Positions 32,518-41,783 of a DNA stretch of 64,000 nt are shown piece by piece; within the stretch, counting starts at the first letter, position 1, and the number at the start of each line of letters is the position of its first letter. This stretch comes from Iamia sp038233075 (GTDB lineage Bacteria; Actinomycetota; Acidimicrobiia; Acidimicrobiales; Iamiaceae), in NCBI GenBank assembly GCA_038233075.1, contig JBBSMQ010000001.1:117987-181986 (forward strand), in the 5' to 3' direction. The notes under the pieces are model-generated. The model saw nothing but the letters and a program-made list of their open reading frames with translations, was not told the DNA's origin and ran no database searches. The translations under genes were made by a program, and so were the position numbers.

Positions 32518-34824
32518 TCAGGCGCCGTCGGCCGGGGCGGGGAGCTCGCCGGTCTCCAGCAGGGCCCCGAAGGCAGCCTCGTCGAGGACGGGGACGCCCA
32601 GGTCCTCGGCCTTGGTGAGCTTGGAGGCGCCGGGCTCGGCTCCCACCACCACGGCGTAGGTCTTCTTCGACACGCTGCCGGGACTCTTGCCGCCCCGCGC
32701 CTTGATGGCCTCGGCCGCCTCCTCGCGGCTGTGGCCCTCGAGCGTGCCGGTGACGACGACGGCTCGGCCGAGGAGCACGGGCTCGACGTCGGGCCGGGCG
32801 GGGCCCTCCAGGTTGACGCCCGCAACCCGCAGCTTGTCGACCACGGCCCGGTTGGCCTCGTCGTCGAACCAGGCCCGCACCGCGGCGGCGATGATCGGCC
32901 CCACCCCCTCCACCGCGGCCATCGCCTCCTCGCGAGTGACCTCGATGGCGTCGATGTGGCCGAGGGCGGCGGCCAGCGCCTCCGAACCGGCGGGCCCGAG
33001 GTGGCGGATGTTGAGCCCGACCAGCAGCTTGGCCAGGGGCCGGTCGCGGGTGGCGTCGATGGCGGCTCGGAGGTTGGCGACCGCCTCCTCGCCCAGACCG
33101 CGGAGGGTGTCGGCGGTGGAGCGGAACCGGCCGGGGTCGGCCGCCAGGTCGGCCACCAGCGAAGCGCCGAGCGCCGCCTCGGCATCGGACGGGGTGGTGG
33201 CGACCAGGTCGGACTGCTCGACGGCCTCGAGGCGGGAGCCCTCGTCGCCGGTGCGGTCCCGGGCCGTGGCCACGGCCTCGGTGGCCCAACCGGTGACCAG
33301 GGTGCGCTGGGCGACGAGGCGGTCCCAGTCGATCGCGTAGAGGTCGGCGATGTCGGCCACCAGGCCGAGGTCGAGGAAGAGCCGCACCCGCGCCTCGCCA
33401 AAGCCCTCGACGTCCATGGAGCCGCGGCCGGCGAAGTGCTCGATGGTGCCCGCCCGCTGGAACGGGCACTCGGGATCGACGCAGCGGGTGTCACTCTCGC
33501 CCTCGGGGCGCACCAGCGTCGAGGCCCGGGGGCAGGGGCAGGTGGTGGGGAAGTCCCAGGGCGGACGATCGGGGTCGTCGCGCGGCAGGACCGGGCCCAC
33601 CACCTCGGGGATCACGTCGCCGGCCCGGCGAACCACCACCACATCACCGGGGCGCACGTCCTTCGCCGCCACCTGGTCCTGGTTGTGGAGGGTGGCCTGG
33701 CTGACGTTGGCGCCGCCCACGAACACCGGCTCCAGCTGGGCGAAGGGCGTGGTCCGACCGGTGCGGCCCACCGACACCATGATCGAGCGCAGTCGGGTGG
33801 TGCGCTCCTCGGGTGGGAACTTGTAGGCCACCGCCCACCGCGGGGCCCGAGCGGTGAAGCCGAGGGTGTCGCGGGTGGCCAGGTCGTCGACCTTCACCAC
33901 CGCGCCGTCGATGTCGTAGTCGAGCCCGAGGCGATCGTCCTGCCAGCGCAGGCAGTAGGCCAGCACCTCCTCGAGGGTGGACAGGACCGTGATCTCCGGG
34001 TTGATCGGCAGACCGGCCCCGGCGAGGAAGTCGAGCGTCCCGCGGTGGCGGGCGAAGCCGGGGCCGCCGTCCACCTCGCCCAGCTGGTAGCACCACATCG
34101 ACAGCTCACGCTGGGCGGTGACCGCGGGATCCTTCTGGCGCAAAGACCCGGCCGCGGCGTTGCGGGGGTTGACCGCCACCGGGGTGGGCTTGCGGCCCTC
34201 GGCCAGCCGGGCCCGGTTGAGGTCCTCCTGGGTGGCCTGGAGCCGGCCGAATGCGGACCGGGACATGTAGACCTCGCCCCGCACCTCGAGCAGGCGGGGG
34301 GCCCCGGGGCCCAGGTCCTCGGGGAGGTCGTCGATGGTGCGGACGTTGGCGGTGACGTCCTCGCCCACCCGGCCGTCGCCGCGGGTGGCCGCCTGGGCGA
34401 GGTGGCCGTCCTCGTAGACGAGGGAGATGGCGACGCCGTCGATCTTGAGCTCGCACACGTAGTCGACCGGGTCGTCGTCGGGGCCGGCTCCCAGCCGGCG
34501 TTCCAGGCGCTCGCCCCACGCGGCCAGGCTGTCGGCGTCGAAGGCGTTGTCGAGCGACATCATGGGTTGGCGGTGGGCCACGGGCGCGAACAGGGCGCTG
34601 GGGGCGCCGCCGACCCGCTGGGTGGGTGAGTCGTCGGTCACGAGATCCGGGTGGGCGTCCTCGAGGGCGCGCAGCTCTCGGACCAGGCCGTCGTAGTCGG
34701 CGTCGGACACGATGGGCGCGTCGAGCTGGTGGTAGCGCTCGTCGTGGTCAGCGATCTCCGCCCGCAGGGCCGCGGCCCTCTCTGCGGCCTCGGCGGCCCG
34801 GTCGTCGTCGAGGTCGCGGTCCAT
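32518..34824 (-). CDS. ligA: NAD-dependent DNA ligase with an extra insertion
   Basis: 768 residues, about 70-100 longer than usual. The Ia domain starts with DDRAAEAAERAAALRAEI and carries the tyrosines for NMN (DERYHQL, DADYDGL). The nucleotidyl lysine is K127 in CELKIDGVAI. The OB fold, a zinc finger (CPCPRAS then CVDPEC, with a C-x-C first pair), helix-hairpin-helix repeats and a C-terminal BRCT domain (RAVVVTGTLEGHSREEAAEA) follow. Residues about 504-574 (33103-33315) have no counterpart in the usual helix-hairpin-helix domain. The ATG at 34824 has TATGCT 9 nt upstream. It is an essential replication and repair enzyme. Confidence 0.94.
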   Translation of the reverse strand: MDRDLDDDRAAEAAERAAALRAEIADHDERYHQLDAPIVSDADYDGLVRELRALEDAHPDLVTDDSPTQRVGGAPSALFAPVAHRQPMMSLDNAFDADSLAAWGERLERRLGAGPDDDPVDYVCELKIDGVAISLVYEDGHLAQAATRGDGRVGEDVTANVRTIDDLPEDLGPGAPRLLEVRGEVYMSRSAFGRLQATQEDLNRARLAEGRKPTPVAVNPRNAAAGSLRQKDPAVTAQRELSMWCYQLGEVDGGPGFARHRGTLDFLAGAGLPINPEITVLSTLEEVLAYCLRWQDDRLGLDYDIDGAVVKVDDLATRDTLGFTARAPRWAVAYKFPPEERTTRLRSIMVSVGRTGRTTPFAQLEPVFVGGANVSQATLHNQDQVAAKDVRPGDVVVVRRAGDVIPEVVGPVLPRDDPDRPPWDFPTTCPCPRASTLVRPEGESDTRCVDPECPFQRAGTIEHFAGRGSMDVEGFGEARVRLFLDLGLVADIADLYAIDWDRLVAQRTLVTGWATEAVATARDRTGDEGSRLEAVEQSDLVATTPSDAEAALGASLVADLAADPGRFRSTADTLRGLGEEAVANLRAAIDATRDRPLAKLLVGLNIRHLGPAGSEALAAALGHIDAIEVTREEAMAAVEGVGPIIAAAVRAWFDDEANRAVVDKLRVAGVNLEGPARPDVEPVLLGRAVVVTGTLEGHSREEAAEAIKARGGKSPGSVSKKTYAVVVGAEPGASKLTKAEDLGVPVLDEAAFGALLETGELPAPADGA

Positions 34825-34833
34825 GGGGAGCCG

Positions 34834-34839
34834 AGCATA
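34834..34839 (-). promoter_or_regulatory. Predicted -10 box of ligA
   Basis: TATGCT on the minus strand, 9 nt before the ligA ATG. The divergent gap to 35001 holds no second clear promoter for the plus-strand gene. Confidence 0.4.
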
Positions 34840-35000
34840 CGAGGCCCCTGGGACAGCCTCGGGCGCCGGCGAGCGCCCGAACACCTCCCGGCCCGACCCC
34901 TCAGGGTCGGCTCGGGCCCGAACCCTCAAGGCCGGGCCGGGCCAGCCGATCAGAGGGGGGTCGGCACCCCCGCCCCTCCGACCGACGGGACGCAGCGCAC

Positions 35001-36389
35001 ATGGCCCTGAACGGAACTCTGGACGACTACTCCCCTGCAGGTGCCCTGCGGGTCCTTTCCTCCGACGGTCGCACCGGAGCGGTGCGCTTCGCCGGCGGTG
35101 GGGGCACCACGGTGTACCTCCACGAGGGTCAGCTCTACTTCGCGCGGGGTCCCGGCACCGACGACGCCCTGGCCTCCGCCCTCGTCCGTCCGGGACGGCT
35201 CACCCCCGACATGTGGACCGCCGCGGTCGACGAAGCCGGCGAGTCGCCCAGGGTGGGACAGCTGCTGATCGAGCATGGCTCGATCGACCCCGATCTGCTG
35301 GCATCGGTCGTGCTCTCGGTGATCTACGACCCGCTGATCAACCTGTTCCGCGACGGCGACGGCGACGGCCAGTTCGAGTTCGAGCCCGACACCATGCACT
35401 GGAGCGGTTCGTACCGCGGGTTCAACGTCGAGGCCATCGTCAACGAGGTCCGACGCCGGGTGCGGAGCGTGGACGAGATGAGCGACGTCGTCCCCTCGCT
35501 GTCGGCCTGGGTGTCGCCGCGGCGCAACCTGCCGAACGACGCGGCCGAGGTGACCCTGCTCCGCGAGGACTGGGAGCTGGTGACCTCGCTGTCGGGGCCC
35601 CGCACCATCGTCGAGCTGGCCGCCTCGATGGGTCGGGGCCAGTACTCCACCGCCGCCATCGTGGCCCGCCTGGCCCGGGCCGGGCTGCTGGAGGTCGTGG
35701 CCGAGCCCTTCTCCACCCAGCCCCGCGACGCGTGCCCCGAGCCCTCGGCCATCGACGGTCGGCAGGGGGCGTCCCCCGATCCCTTCGCCGCGCCCGGCGG
35801 ATCCGAGCCCGATGACAGCGTCGGCAACGTCGTCGATGTCGACGTGAGCGAGTCGACCATCGGCGCCGATGGCGACATCGGAGAGGTCGACGAGGATGCC
35901 TGGGAACGGTGGGCCCAGGGCAACCCGTTCGCCCACGACCCGTCCGCGACCGACCTCGGCGGCGACACCGACCTCGGCGGCGTGTTCGGGTCGGGGAGCG
36001 ATCACAGCGGACCCGAGGCTCCGCCGGAGGAGCCGACCGCCCTGGCCAAGCGAAGCGACTTCCGGGAGGACGGCGCCCAGGATTCCGTGGGCCGCGATGC
36101 CGACGACCTGTCGCCGGGACTGACCGGGATCACCGGCTTCCACGATCCGGTGGCAGGGGTGGGCGGCGAGAGCGTCGCCCTGGCCCAGGCCGTGGATGGC
36201 TCCGACGAGGTCCAGGACCCGAACGCGGTGTGGCTGGAGAACCTCTACGCCCAGTTCATCGACGAGACCGGCGTCGACGGCCGCTCCACCAAGGAGGCTC
36301 TGGACGTGGCCTTCCAGGCGCCCGAGCAGGCAGAGACCGAGAAGGTGGGCACCCTCCGCCGCCTGGTCGACGCGCTGCGCCGGGTCTGA
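35001..36389 (+). CDS. DUF4388 domain protein
   Basis: 462 residues. The N-terminal 110 residues (MALNGTLDDYSPAGALRVLS, VYLHEGQLYFARGPGTDDAL, LIEHGSIDPDLLASVV) match DUF4388 (PATAN-like) domains, often linked to two-component or GTPase signalling. Residues 120-235 form a winged-helix-like part (WELVTSLSGPRTIVELAASM). From 250 on the chain is acidic and disordered, ending in a helical VWLENLYAQFIDETG and VGTLRRLVDALRRV. There is no membrane segment. It diverges from ligA. The biochemical role is unknown. Confidence 0.82.
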   Translation: MALNGTLDDYSPAGALRVLSSDGRTGAVRFAGGGGTTVYLHEGQLYFARGPGTDDALASALVRPGRLTPDMWTAAVDEAGESPRVGQLLIEHGSIDPDLLASVVLSVIYDPLINLFRDGDGDGQFEFEPDTMHWSGSYRGFNVEAIVNEVRRRVRSVDEMSDVVPSLSAWVSPRRNLPNDAAEVTLLREDWELVTSLSGPRTIVELAASMGRGQYSTAAIVARLARAGLLEVVAEPFSTQPRDACPEPSAIDGRQGASPDPFAAPGGSEPDDSVGNVVDVDVSESTIGADGDIGEVDEDAWERWAQGNPFAHDPSATDLGGDTDLGGVFGSGSDHSGPEAPPEEPTALAKRSDFREDGAQDSVGRDADDLSPGLTGITGFHDPVAGVGGESVALAQAVDGSDEVQDPNAVWLENLYAQFIDETGVDGRSTKEALDVAFQAPEQAETEKVGTLRRLVDALRRV

Positions 36390-36532
36390 CGCCTTCAGGA
36401 CGCGATTTCCCGGTCAAAGCGCCGGCGGACCAGCCGCTGACGCTCGGGCTGTGCCGCCAGCTCCGGACGGGGTGGCCGAGGTCTGCCCGGGGCCGACCCA
36501 CGCGCCTGCCGGCGCGGATGCTTGCGGCAGCA

Positions 36533-37591
36533 CTAGGCGCCGACGGAGAGGCGCACCCCGGCCAGCTGGTCGTGGATCCGTCGGCCCACCGACCGCGTCA
36601 GCTCCAGCACCCGCTCGGCCTGGGACAGGTGGTGGAAGGCCAGGCCGCACGCCGGGCTGACCAACGCCTGGCGGCGGATGCGGACCGGGTCGCAGCCGGC
36701 CTGCACCAGCTCGCACCACTGTGCCGACAGCTCGCGCCAGCAGAGCGATGCCGAGTCGCCCAGAGGCCGGTCGGTTGGGACGGCGCCCCAGGCGATCCAC
36801 CCGTCACGCTCCAAGAACGCGGCGAGGGCACCGGCACCGGGACCGAAGGCGGCCCCGACGGGCGCCGACAGGATGCTGGGCCCCGCTTGCAGCAGCGTCT
36901 TCCAGTCGGTGGCACCGCAGCAGTGGATGCCGGTGACAGCCTGAGTCTCCCAGGCCGCCAGGGCGCTCGACATCAGGTCGACCACAGCATCGGGGTGGCC
37001 CAGCTCCGGGGGTGGGCCACCGACCAGGGCCGGCTCGTCGAGGAAGGCGACGACGGGGGCCTCGGGAGCGACCGCCCCCACAGCATCGATCAGGGCCACC
37101 GCCCGGGCCCGGACGGCCGCGCCCGCCACCGCTCGGGCGAGCGCCGCTTCGGTGCCGGCATCGACGAGGGCCTGGGCCAGGGTGACCGGGCCCGTCAGCT
37201 GGACCTTGATGGCCCCGGTGCGGCCGGCGACGGCGGACAGGAAGGTCTGGAGGGTCACGAACGGTGGTCCGGTGAGGCCTCCACCGCCCAGCGGGGCCTC
37301 GGGGTCGAGCCCGTCGGGGTCGACCCCGAGGGTGCCGTCCTCTCGGACGTCCACCCCGGTGATGCCCCACGCGGCCTGGGCCAGCATCGACTCCTGGGGG
37401 TCGCGGGCGGGCAGGCTGGGCGCCGCCGGCAGCTCGGGGAGGTGGCGGAGGACGAAGTCGACGGCGGCGGAGGGGTCGTCGTGAGGGAGGCTCCCCACAC
37501 CGGTGGGGACGCCGAAGGCGGCCGGGACGTGGAGTGGGGCGCAGCTCGATCCCGGCCCTCGCTTCCCCGGTGTGGCGTCTCCGCTCGGCAC
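36533..37591 (-). CDS. MetE-core / cobalamin-independent methionine synthase-like protein
   Basis: 352 residues, about half of MetE, corresponding to its C-terminal catalytic barrel only. The opening FGVPTGVGSLPHDDPSAAV is typical. Candidate zinc ligands are His and Cys in GIHCCGATDW, Glu in VVAFLDEPAL and Cys in VSPACGLAFHH. It may methylate homocysteine from a corrinoid protein or another donor, as for archaeal MetE-core enzymes. The GTG at 37591 is chosen because AAGGGG lies 5-6 nt upstream. An upstream in-frame extension has no conserved text. A role together with MetY is possible, but they are 35 kb apart. Confidence 0.83.
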   Translation of the reverse strand: MPSGDATPGKRGPGSSCAPLHVPAAFGVPTGVGSLPHDDPSAAVDFVLRHLPELPAAPSLPARDPQESMLAQAAWGITGVDVREDGTLGVDPDGLDPEAPLGGGGLTGPPFVTLQTFLSAVAGRTGAIKVQLTGPVTLAQALVDAGTEAALARAVAGAAVRARAVALIDAVGAVAPEAPVVAFLDEPALVGGPPPELGHPDAVVDLMSSALAAWETQAVTGIHCCGATDWKTLLQAGPSILSAPVGAAFGPGAGALAAFLERDGWIAWGAVPTDRPLGDSASLCWRELSAQWCELVQAGCDPVRIRRQALVSPACGLAFHHLSQAERVLELTRSVGRRIHDQLAGVRLSVGA

Positions 37592-37694
37592 GAGATCCCC
37601 TTGTGGTCGCCGGGTCCTGTCGAGCGGGGCCCGGTCCGTCAGGTCAAGAGTGGTCAGGGGGGCACGCCGTGGGCAAATCTCCCCGGCGGTGTCG

Positions 37695-38576
37695 ATGCCG
37701 TCCCCACCCACCCTCGCCGTGTGGGCCCTGCGCGCCCTCTGGGTTCTCGTGCCCCTGGCCGTGGGTCCGGTGCTCGGCGACGCGCTCGACGGCCGGTCCG
37801 ACGCCGTGCGCGACGTCGCCACCGCGATGGCCTGGACCGGGTGGCTGCTCGTGCTGATCGCCACCCTGGTGCCCCGAGCGTCTAGCCTCACCGCCGTCCG
37901 GGTGGGCGTGCCCGGGGCGCTGGCGGCGGCGGCGTGGGCCGCCGGGCCGGGGAGGCCCGAGACCGACGGGGTCGGCGGGGCGATCGCCGTCGTCGTCGCC
38001 GCGGTGGCCACCGCCCTCGCTCTCGCGCCCGTCGTCGGCGACGTCTTCGTGACCGGCTCCGCCTACGGCAGCGAGCGGCGCTTCGCCCTCCGGTGCCCGC
38101 CAGCGCTCACCGCTCTCGCCCTCGTCACCTGGTCGGTGGTCGTCGTCGCCGTGACGGCCGGACCGCTCCTGCTCGCCTCCGAGCAGTGGGTCGCAGGCGG
38201 CGCCGCGCTCGTCGTCGGGGCTGCGGTCGTCGCCGCCGGGGTGCGGTCGCTGCACCAGCTGTCCCGGCGCTGGCTCGTCTTCGTGCCCTCGGGCCTGGTG
38301 GTGCACGACCCCGTGGCCCGGCCCGACGCCGTCATGGCCCCCCGCCCCCTCATCGAGGGCCTCGGACCGGAGCCCGCCGACGACGACGCCCTCGACCTCA
38401 GCCTGGGCGCGACCGGTCTGGCACTGGTGCTGGTGACCTCGGAGTCCCTCCCGGTGACGGTCCGCCGGGGTCGCCAGGACCTCGCCACCCGCACTGCCAC
38501 CCGGGTGGCCTTCACCCCCGGCCGTCCGGCCGCCGTGCTGGCCGAAGCCCAGGCCCGCCGCATCCCCGTCGCCTGA
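37695..38576 (+). CDS. Membrane protein of unknown function
   Basis: 293 residues. Six hydrophobic segments lie in the first 200 residues (for example LAVWALRALWVLVPLAVGPV, AIAVVVAAVATALALAPVVG, LTALALVTWSVVVVAVTAG). A C-terminal soluble part (WLVFVPSGLVVHDPVARPDA, LALVLVTSESLPVTVRRG) resembles pleckstrin-like or DUF-type domains found after membrane bundles in actinobacteria. No catalytic motif is seen. The start is the ATG at 37695, with GTG at 37689 equally possible. It diverges from the MetE-core gene. Confidence 0.72.
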   Translation: MPSPPTLAVWALRALWVLVPLAVGPVLGDALDGRSDAVRDVATAMAWTGWLLVLIATLVPRASSLTAVRVGVPGALAAAAWAAGPGRPETDGVGGAIAVVVAAVATALALAPVVGDVFVTGSAYGSERRFALRCPPALTALALVTWSVVVVAVTAGPLLLASEQWVAGGAALVVGAAVVAAGVRSLHQLSRRWLVFVPSGLVVHDPVARPDAVMAPRPLIEGLGPEPADDDALDLSLGATGLALVLVTSESLPVTVRRGRQDLATRTATRVAFTPGRPAAVLAEAQARRIPVA

Positions 38577-38613
38577 TGGGGGTCGAGCGGGTAGGTGTGA
38601 CCAGGGATGGGCG

Positions 38614-39165
38614 GTGGTCAACCTGCTGCGGTGGAACCAGGTGACGAGGTTTGAGCGCTTGAGCGTCACATGCGACGTGAACCGCTCAAGGTCTCGCGCC
38701 AGTGGTCGGCGAGGCCTGTCGGCGACCGAGACGTGCCGAGCCCAAGCCGAGACGGGGCGAAGGTGCCTGCTCCTCGCCGCCGGCAGCCTCCGGTCCGTGC
38801 CCCGTGCCACGTGGACCGTCACCATCGACCCGGAGGTCGGCCTCGACCCGGCCACCGGCGAGACGACCATCACCGGCACCCTGTCGGACTGCCACCGGGA
38901 GGTCGACGTCTTCACCGACCCCGAGATCGAGCTGACCCAGGGTGGCCTGAGCCAGTACGACGGCGTCGGGTTCCACTGCACGCCCGGCGAGGTGACCCCG
39001 TGGTCCAAGGTGATGCGCGCTCCCTTTCCCTCGCGAGGCGCGTTCCAGCCCGGGCCGGCCTACGTGCAGCTCCACACGGAGTACTGGGAGCCCGAGCTGG
39101 GCGAAGCGATCGGCCACACCGACTTCGACCGGGACGTGACCATCGTGGAGCGTCCAGCGGGCTGA
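38614..39165 (+). CDS. Hypothetical beta-rich protein, start uncertain
   Basis: The last 120 residues look like a real domain: ATWTVTIDPEVGLDPATGET, VDVFTDPEIELTQ, FHCTPGEVTPW and DFDRDVTIVERPAG, with two Cys, as in exported Ig-like actinobacterial proteins. The first 60 residues from the GTG at 38614 are Arg-rich and lack a clear signal peptide. A GTG at 38797 gives a 122-residue version with no export signal. The 5' end may be degraded, or the signal lost. No function is recognised. Confidence 0.5.
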   Translation: MVNLLRWNQVTRFERLSVTCDVNRSRSRASGRRGLSATETCRAQAETGRRCLLLAAGSLRSVPRATWTVTIDPEVGLDPATGETTITGTLSDCHREVDVFTDPEIELTQGGLSQYDGVGFHCTPGEVTPWSKVMRAPFPSRGAFQPGPAYVQLHTEYWEPELGEAIGHTDFDRDVTIVERPAG

Positions 39166-39194
39166 CCGAGTGTCCCGCAACCTGCGAGACGGCG

Positions 39195-40346
39195 ATGGCC
39201 CAGGACGTGTGGCAGCGTGCGGCGGTGCTCGTCGACGCCAAGGTCTCCGCCCTACTCACCCGGGTCCGCCAGGAGGTCGACGACGGTCTGCTGCCGGCCG
39301 CGCAGGTGGCCGTGGGCCTGGACGGCGAGGTGGTGGTGGACGAGACCTTCGGGGCCGACCCCTCCACCCGGTTCGTGCCCTTCTCCTGCACCAAGGCCCT
39401 GATCGGGGCAGCCATTTGGCGCCTGGTGGGCGACGGGTCGCTGGACCTGACCGCCCCGGTCGCCACCTACGTCCCCGCCTTCGCCGCCAACGGCAAGGAG
39501 GACATCCGGGTCGAGCAGGTACTCATGCACCTGGGCGGCTTCCCCACGGCCCCGCTCGGCCCCGGCCGGTGGGAGACCCGGGAAGGCCGCCTGGAGGCCT
39601 TCGGGCGCTGGCACCTGACCCTCACGCCGGGCGAGACGTACTTCTACCATCCGACCGCCGGGCACTGGGTACTGGCCGAGGTCATCGAGGTGCTGGCCGG
39701 CGAGCCCTACGCCGACGCGGTGGAGCGGCTGGTGACCGCCCCCCTCGGGCTGCCCCGGATGCTCGGGATCCGCCTCGACGACCAGGACGAGATCGCCGAC
39801 GCCGTGGCCGTCGGCGCCCCGCCCACGCCGGACGAGATGGAGGAGGCCTTCGGCGTCCGCATCGACCTGGCCGAGCTCGTGCCGGCCGACGTCGCCGTCG
39901 GCGCCCTGCTCACCCTCAACTCGCCGGGGGCCCGGGCCCTCGGCGTCCCCGGTGGCGGAGGTGTGGCCCGGGCGGCCGACCTGGCCCGGCTCTACCAGGC
40001 CTTCCTGCACGACCCCGAGGGTCTGTGGGACCCCGACGTGCTGGTCGATGCCACCGCCACGGTGCGCAACGAGCTGCCGGACCTGTGGGGCGTGCCCGCC
40101 AACCGCACCCGGGGCGGCCTGGTGGTGGCCGGCGACGATGGCCGGGCCCACCTCCGGGGCTTCGGCCGCACCGCCTCGCCCCGGGCCTTCGGCCACAACG
40201 GCGCCGGCGGCCAGCTGGCCTTCGCCGACCCCGAGACCGGCCTGAGCGTCGCCTTCGTCACCAACGGACTCGACCAGCACGTCATCCGCCAGCAGCGCCG
40301 CGACACCGCCATCGCCAGCCGCGCCGCCGACCTCCTCGCCACCTGA
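39195..40346 (+). CDS. Beta-lactamase / esterase family serine hydrolase
   Basis: 383 residues. The SxxK nucleophile motif is FSCTKALIGAAIW. The YxN motif is replaced by the YHPTAGHW segment. FGHNGAGGQLAFADPETGL replaces the KTG strand, the usual pattern in class-C-like esterases. There is no signal peptide, so it is cytosolic and more likely an esterase or amidase (EstB-like) than an antibiotic-degrading enzyme. The ATG at 39195 lies 29 nt after the preceding hypothetical gene. Confidence 0.88.
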   Translation: MAQDVWQRAAVLVDAKVSALLTRVRQEVDDGLLPAAQVAVGLDGEVVVDETFGADPSTRFVPFSCTKALIGAAIWRLVGDGSLDLTAPVATYVPAFAANGKEDIRVEQVLMHLGGFPTAPLGPGRWETREGRLEAFGRWHLTLTPGETYFYHPTAGHWVLAEVIEVLAGEPYADAVERLVTAPLGLPRMLGIRLDDQDEIADAVAVGAPPTPDEMEEAFGVRIDLAELVPADVAVGALLTLNSPGARALGVPGGGGVARAADLARLYQAFLHDPEGLWDPDVLVDATATVRNELPDLWGVPANRTRGGLVVAGDDGRAHLRGFGRTASPRAFGHNGAGGQLAFADPETGLSVAFVTNGLDQHVIRQQRRDTAIASRAADLLAT

Positions 40347-40411
40347 GCCCCTCGCGGTCCTGTTCACCGGCCGCGCCCAGGAACTCGCTTCCAACCATTC
40401 GAAAGCGACGG

Positions 40412-40502
40412 GTTCCGAGCCACGAGCGCATCACGGATGACCCGTGGGTGGCGCAGAACGGGGCACATACGGGTCGGCGGGGAGTTCTGAGCCACGAGTG
40501 CA
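40412..40502. repeat. 19-nt imperfect direct repeat downstream of mnmA
   Basis: Positions 40412-40430 and 40484-40502 match at 17 of 19 bases (core GAGCCACGAG). They lie in the 188-nt gap between the serine hydrolase and mnmA, where their genes converge. A TCGCTT/AAAGCGA-type hairpin is just to the left (40385-40408). No ORF is supported here. Confidence 0.5.
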
Positions 40503-40534
40503 CCATGGGCGGCGCGCGGGGTTCACCCTGTCGC

Positions 40535-41617
40535 CTATTGGCTTGGCCTCTCGGTGATGGGAGCGGCCACGGGCAAGGAGGGAGTGGCGGTGGCCCAGGC
40601 CACGACGGCGTCGCCCCGGTAACCGACCACGGCCTGGCCGGGCGCCACGCGGCGCTCCGGGCGGCGCCAGCGCAGCTCCCGGCCGGCACCGGCCTCCACC
40701 AGGCGCCCGGGGCGGGGGGTGCCGTGGGCGCTCACCTGCCAGGCGACCTCGCCGGCGACCGGGTCGGCCGCCCAGCCGACGTCGGCCACGGGTTGGACCC
40801 CGGTGCGGAGGTCGTCGGCGCCACCCACCACCACCGTGGCGGCGGCCGGGTCGACGGCCACGGCGTAGCGGGGCGCGGTGCCGCCCGGCAGGCCCAGGCC
40901 CCGGCGCTGGCCCACGGTGACGGCCTCGACCGCGGGCACCGTCCCGACCTCGGTGCCGTCGCCGTCGACCACGCGGCCCGGGGTCAGGGCCAGCCGCCGG
41001 CCCAGGAAGCGGACCCGGCCGTCGGCCCGGGTGATGAAGCACACGTCCTGGCTGTCGGGCTTGGTCGCCGTGCGCAAGTCGAGGCGGGCGGCGGCGGCGC
41101 GGACCTCGTCCTTGGTGAGGTCGCCGACGGAGAACAGGACGCGACCGAGCCGATCGTGGTCGAGCCCGGCCAGCACGTAGGACTGGTCCTTGGCCGCATC
41201 GGCGCCACGCGCCACCCGGCGCACCCCGTCGGGCCCGACGGCGACCTTGGCGTGGTGGCCGGTGGCCACGGCATCGAAGCCCAGCCGGTCGGCTCGGGCC
41301 AGCAGGGCGCCGAACTTGATGTGGCGGTTGCACGCCATGCACGGGTTGGGCGTGGTGCCAGTGGCGTGGGCGGCGACGTAGGGAGCGACCACTTCCACCT
41401 CGAACTCCTCGCCGTAGGCGAAGGTGTGGTGCTCGATGCCGAGCGCGTCGGCCACCCGGCGGGCGTCGTCGACGTCGGCCACCGAGCAGCAGCCGGTGTC
41501 GGACTCGCCGCCCCACAGCTTCAGGGTGGCGCCTACGACATCGTGGCCCTCGGCCACCAGCCGGGCCGCGGCGACCGACGAGTCGACCCCACCGGACATG
41601 GCGACCAGCACCCTCAT
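40535..41617 (-). CDS. mnmA: tRNA-specific 2-thiouridylase
   Basis: 360 residues. It adds sulfur to U34 of tRNA(Lys), tRNA(Glu) and tRNA(Gln). The PP-loop is VLVAMSGGVDSSVAAARL. The catalytic cysteines are in NPCMACNR and DVCFI. GHHAKV and KDQSYVLAGL are also conserved. The C-terminal beta domain (VTVGQRRGLGLPGG) binds the anticodon stem. It lies downstream of a cysteine desulfurase on the same strand, which can supply the persulfide sulfur. Confidence 0.95.
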   Translation of the reverse strand: MRVLVAMSGGVDSSVAAARLVAEGHDVVGATLKLWGGESDTGCCSVADVDDARRVADALGIEHHTFAYGEEFEVEVVAPYVAAHATGTTPNPCMACNRHIKFGALLARADRLGFDAVATGHHAKVAVGPDGVRRVARGADAAKDQSYVLAGLDHDRLGRVLFSVGDLTKDEVRAAAARLDLRTATKPDSQDVCFITRADGRVRFLGRRLALTPGRVVDGDGTEVGTVPAVEAVTVGQRRGLGLPGGTAPRYAVAVDPAAATVVVGGADDLRTGVQPVADVGWAADPVAGEVAWQVSAHGTPRPGRLVEAGAGRELRWRRPERRVAPGQAVVGYRGDAVVAWATATPSLPVAAPITERPSQ

Positions 41618-41783
41618 CGGACTGAGGTCGCCGCGCGTGCGCCGGGCGCGGGCAGGCCCGCCCCGGCCTCGTCGAAGATCCAGGCCCCCTCACGCTCCCG
41701 CTCCCGGCCCACCGCCCACCCGACCCGGTCGGACACCCCGCCCCCCGAACCACACCGAACGCCTCGGTTCGGGCCGGGCCGGG

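Noticed and set aside
37644..39008. 454-codon minus-strand ORF
   Set aside because: Gly/His/Asp-rich, no domain; it runs antisense to a membrane protein gene with clear hydrophobic helices.
39195..40346. Antibiotic-resistance beta-lactamase
   Set aside because: No signal peptide and altered YxN/KTG motifs point to a cytosolic esterase-type hydrolase.
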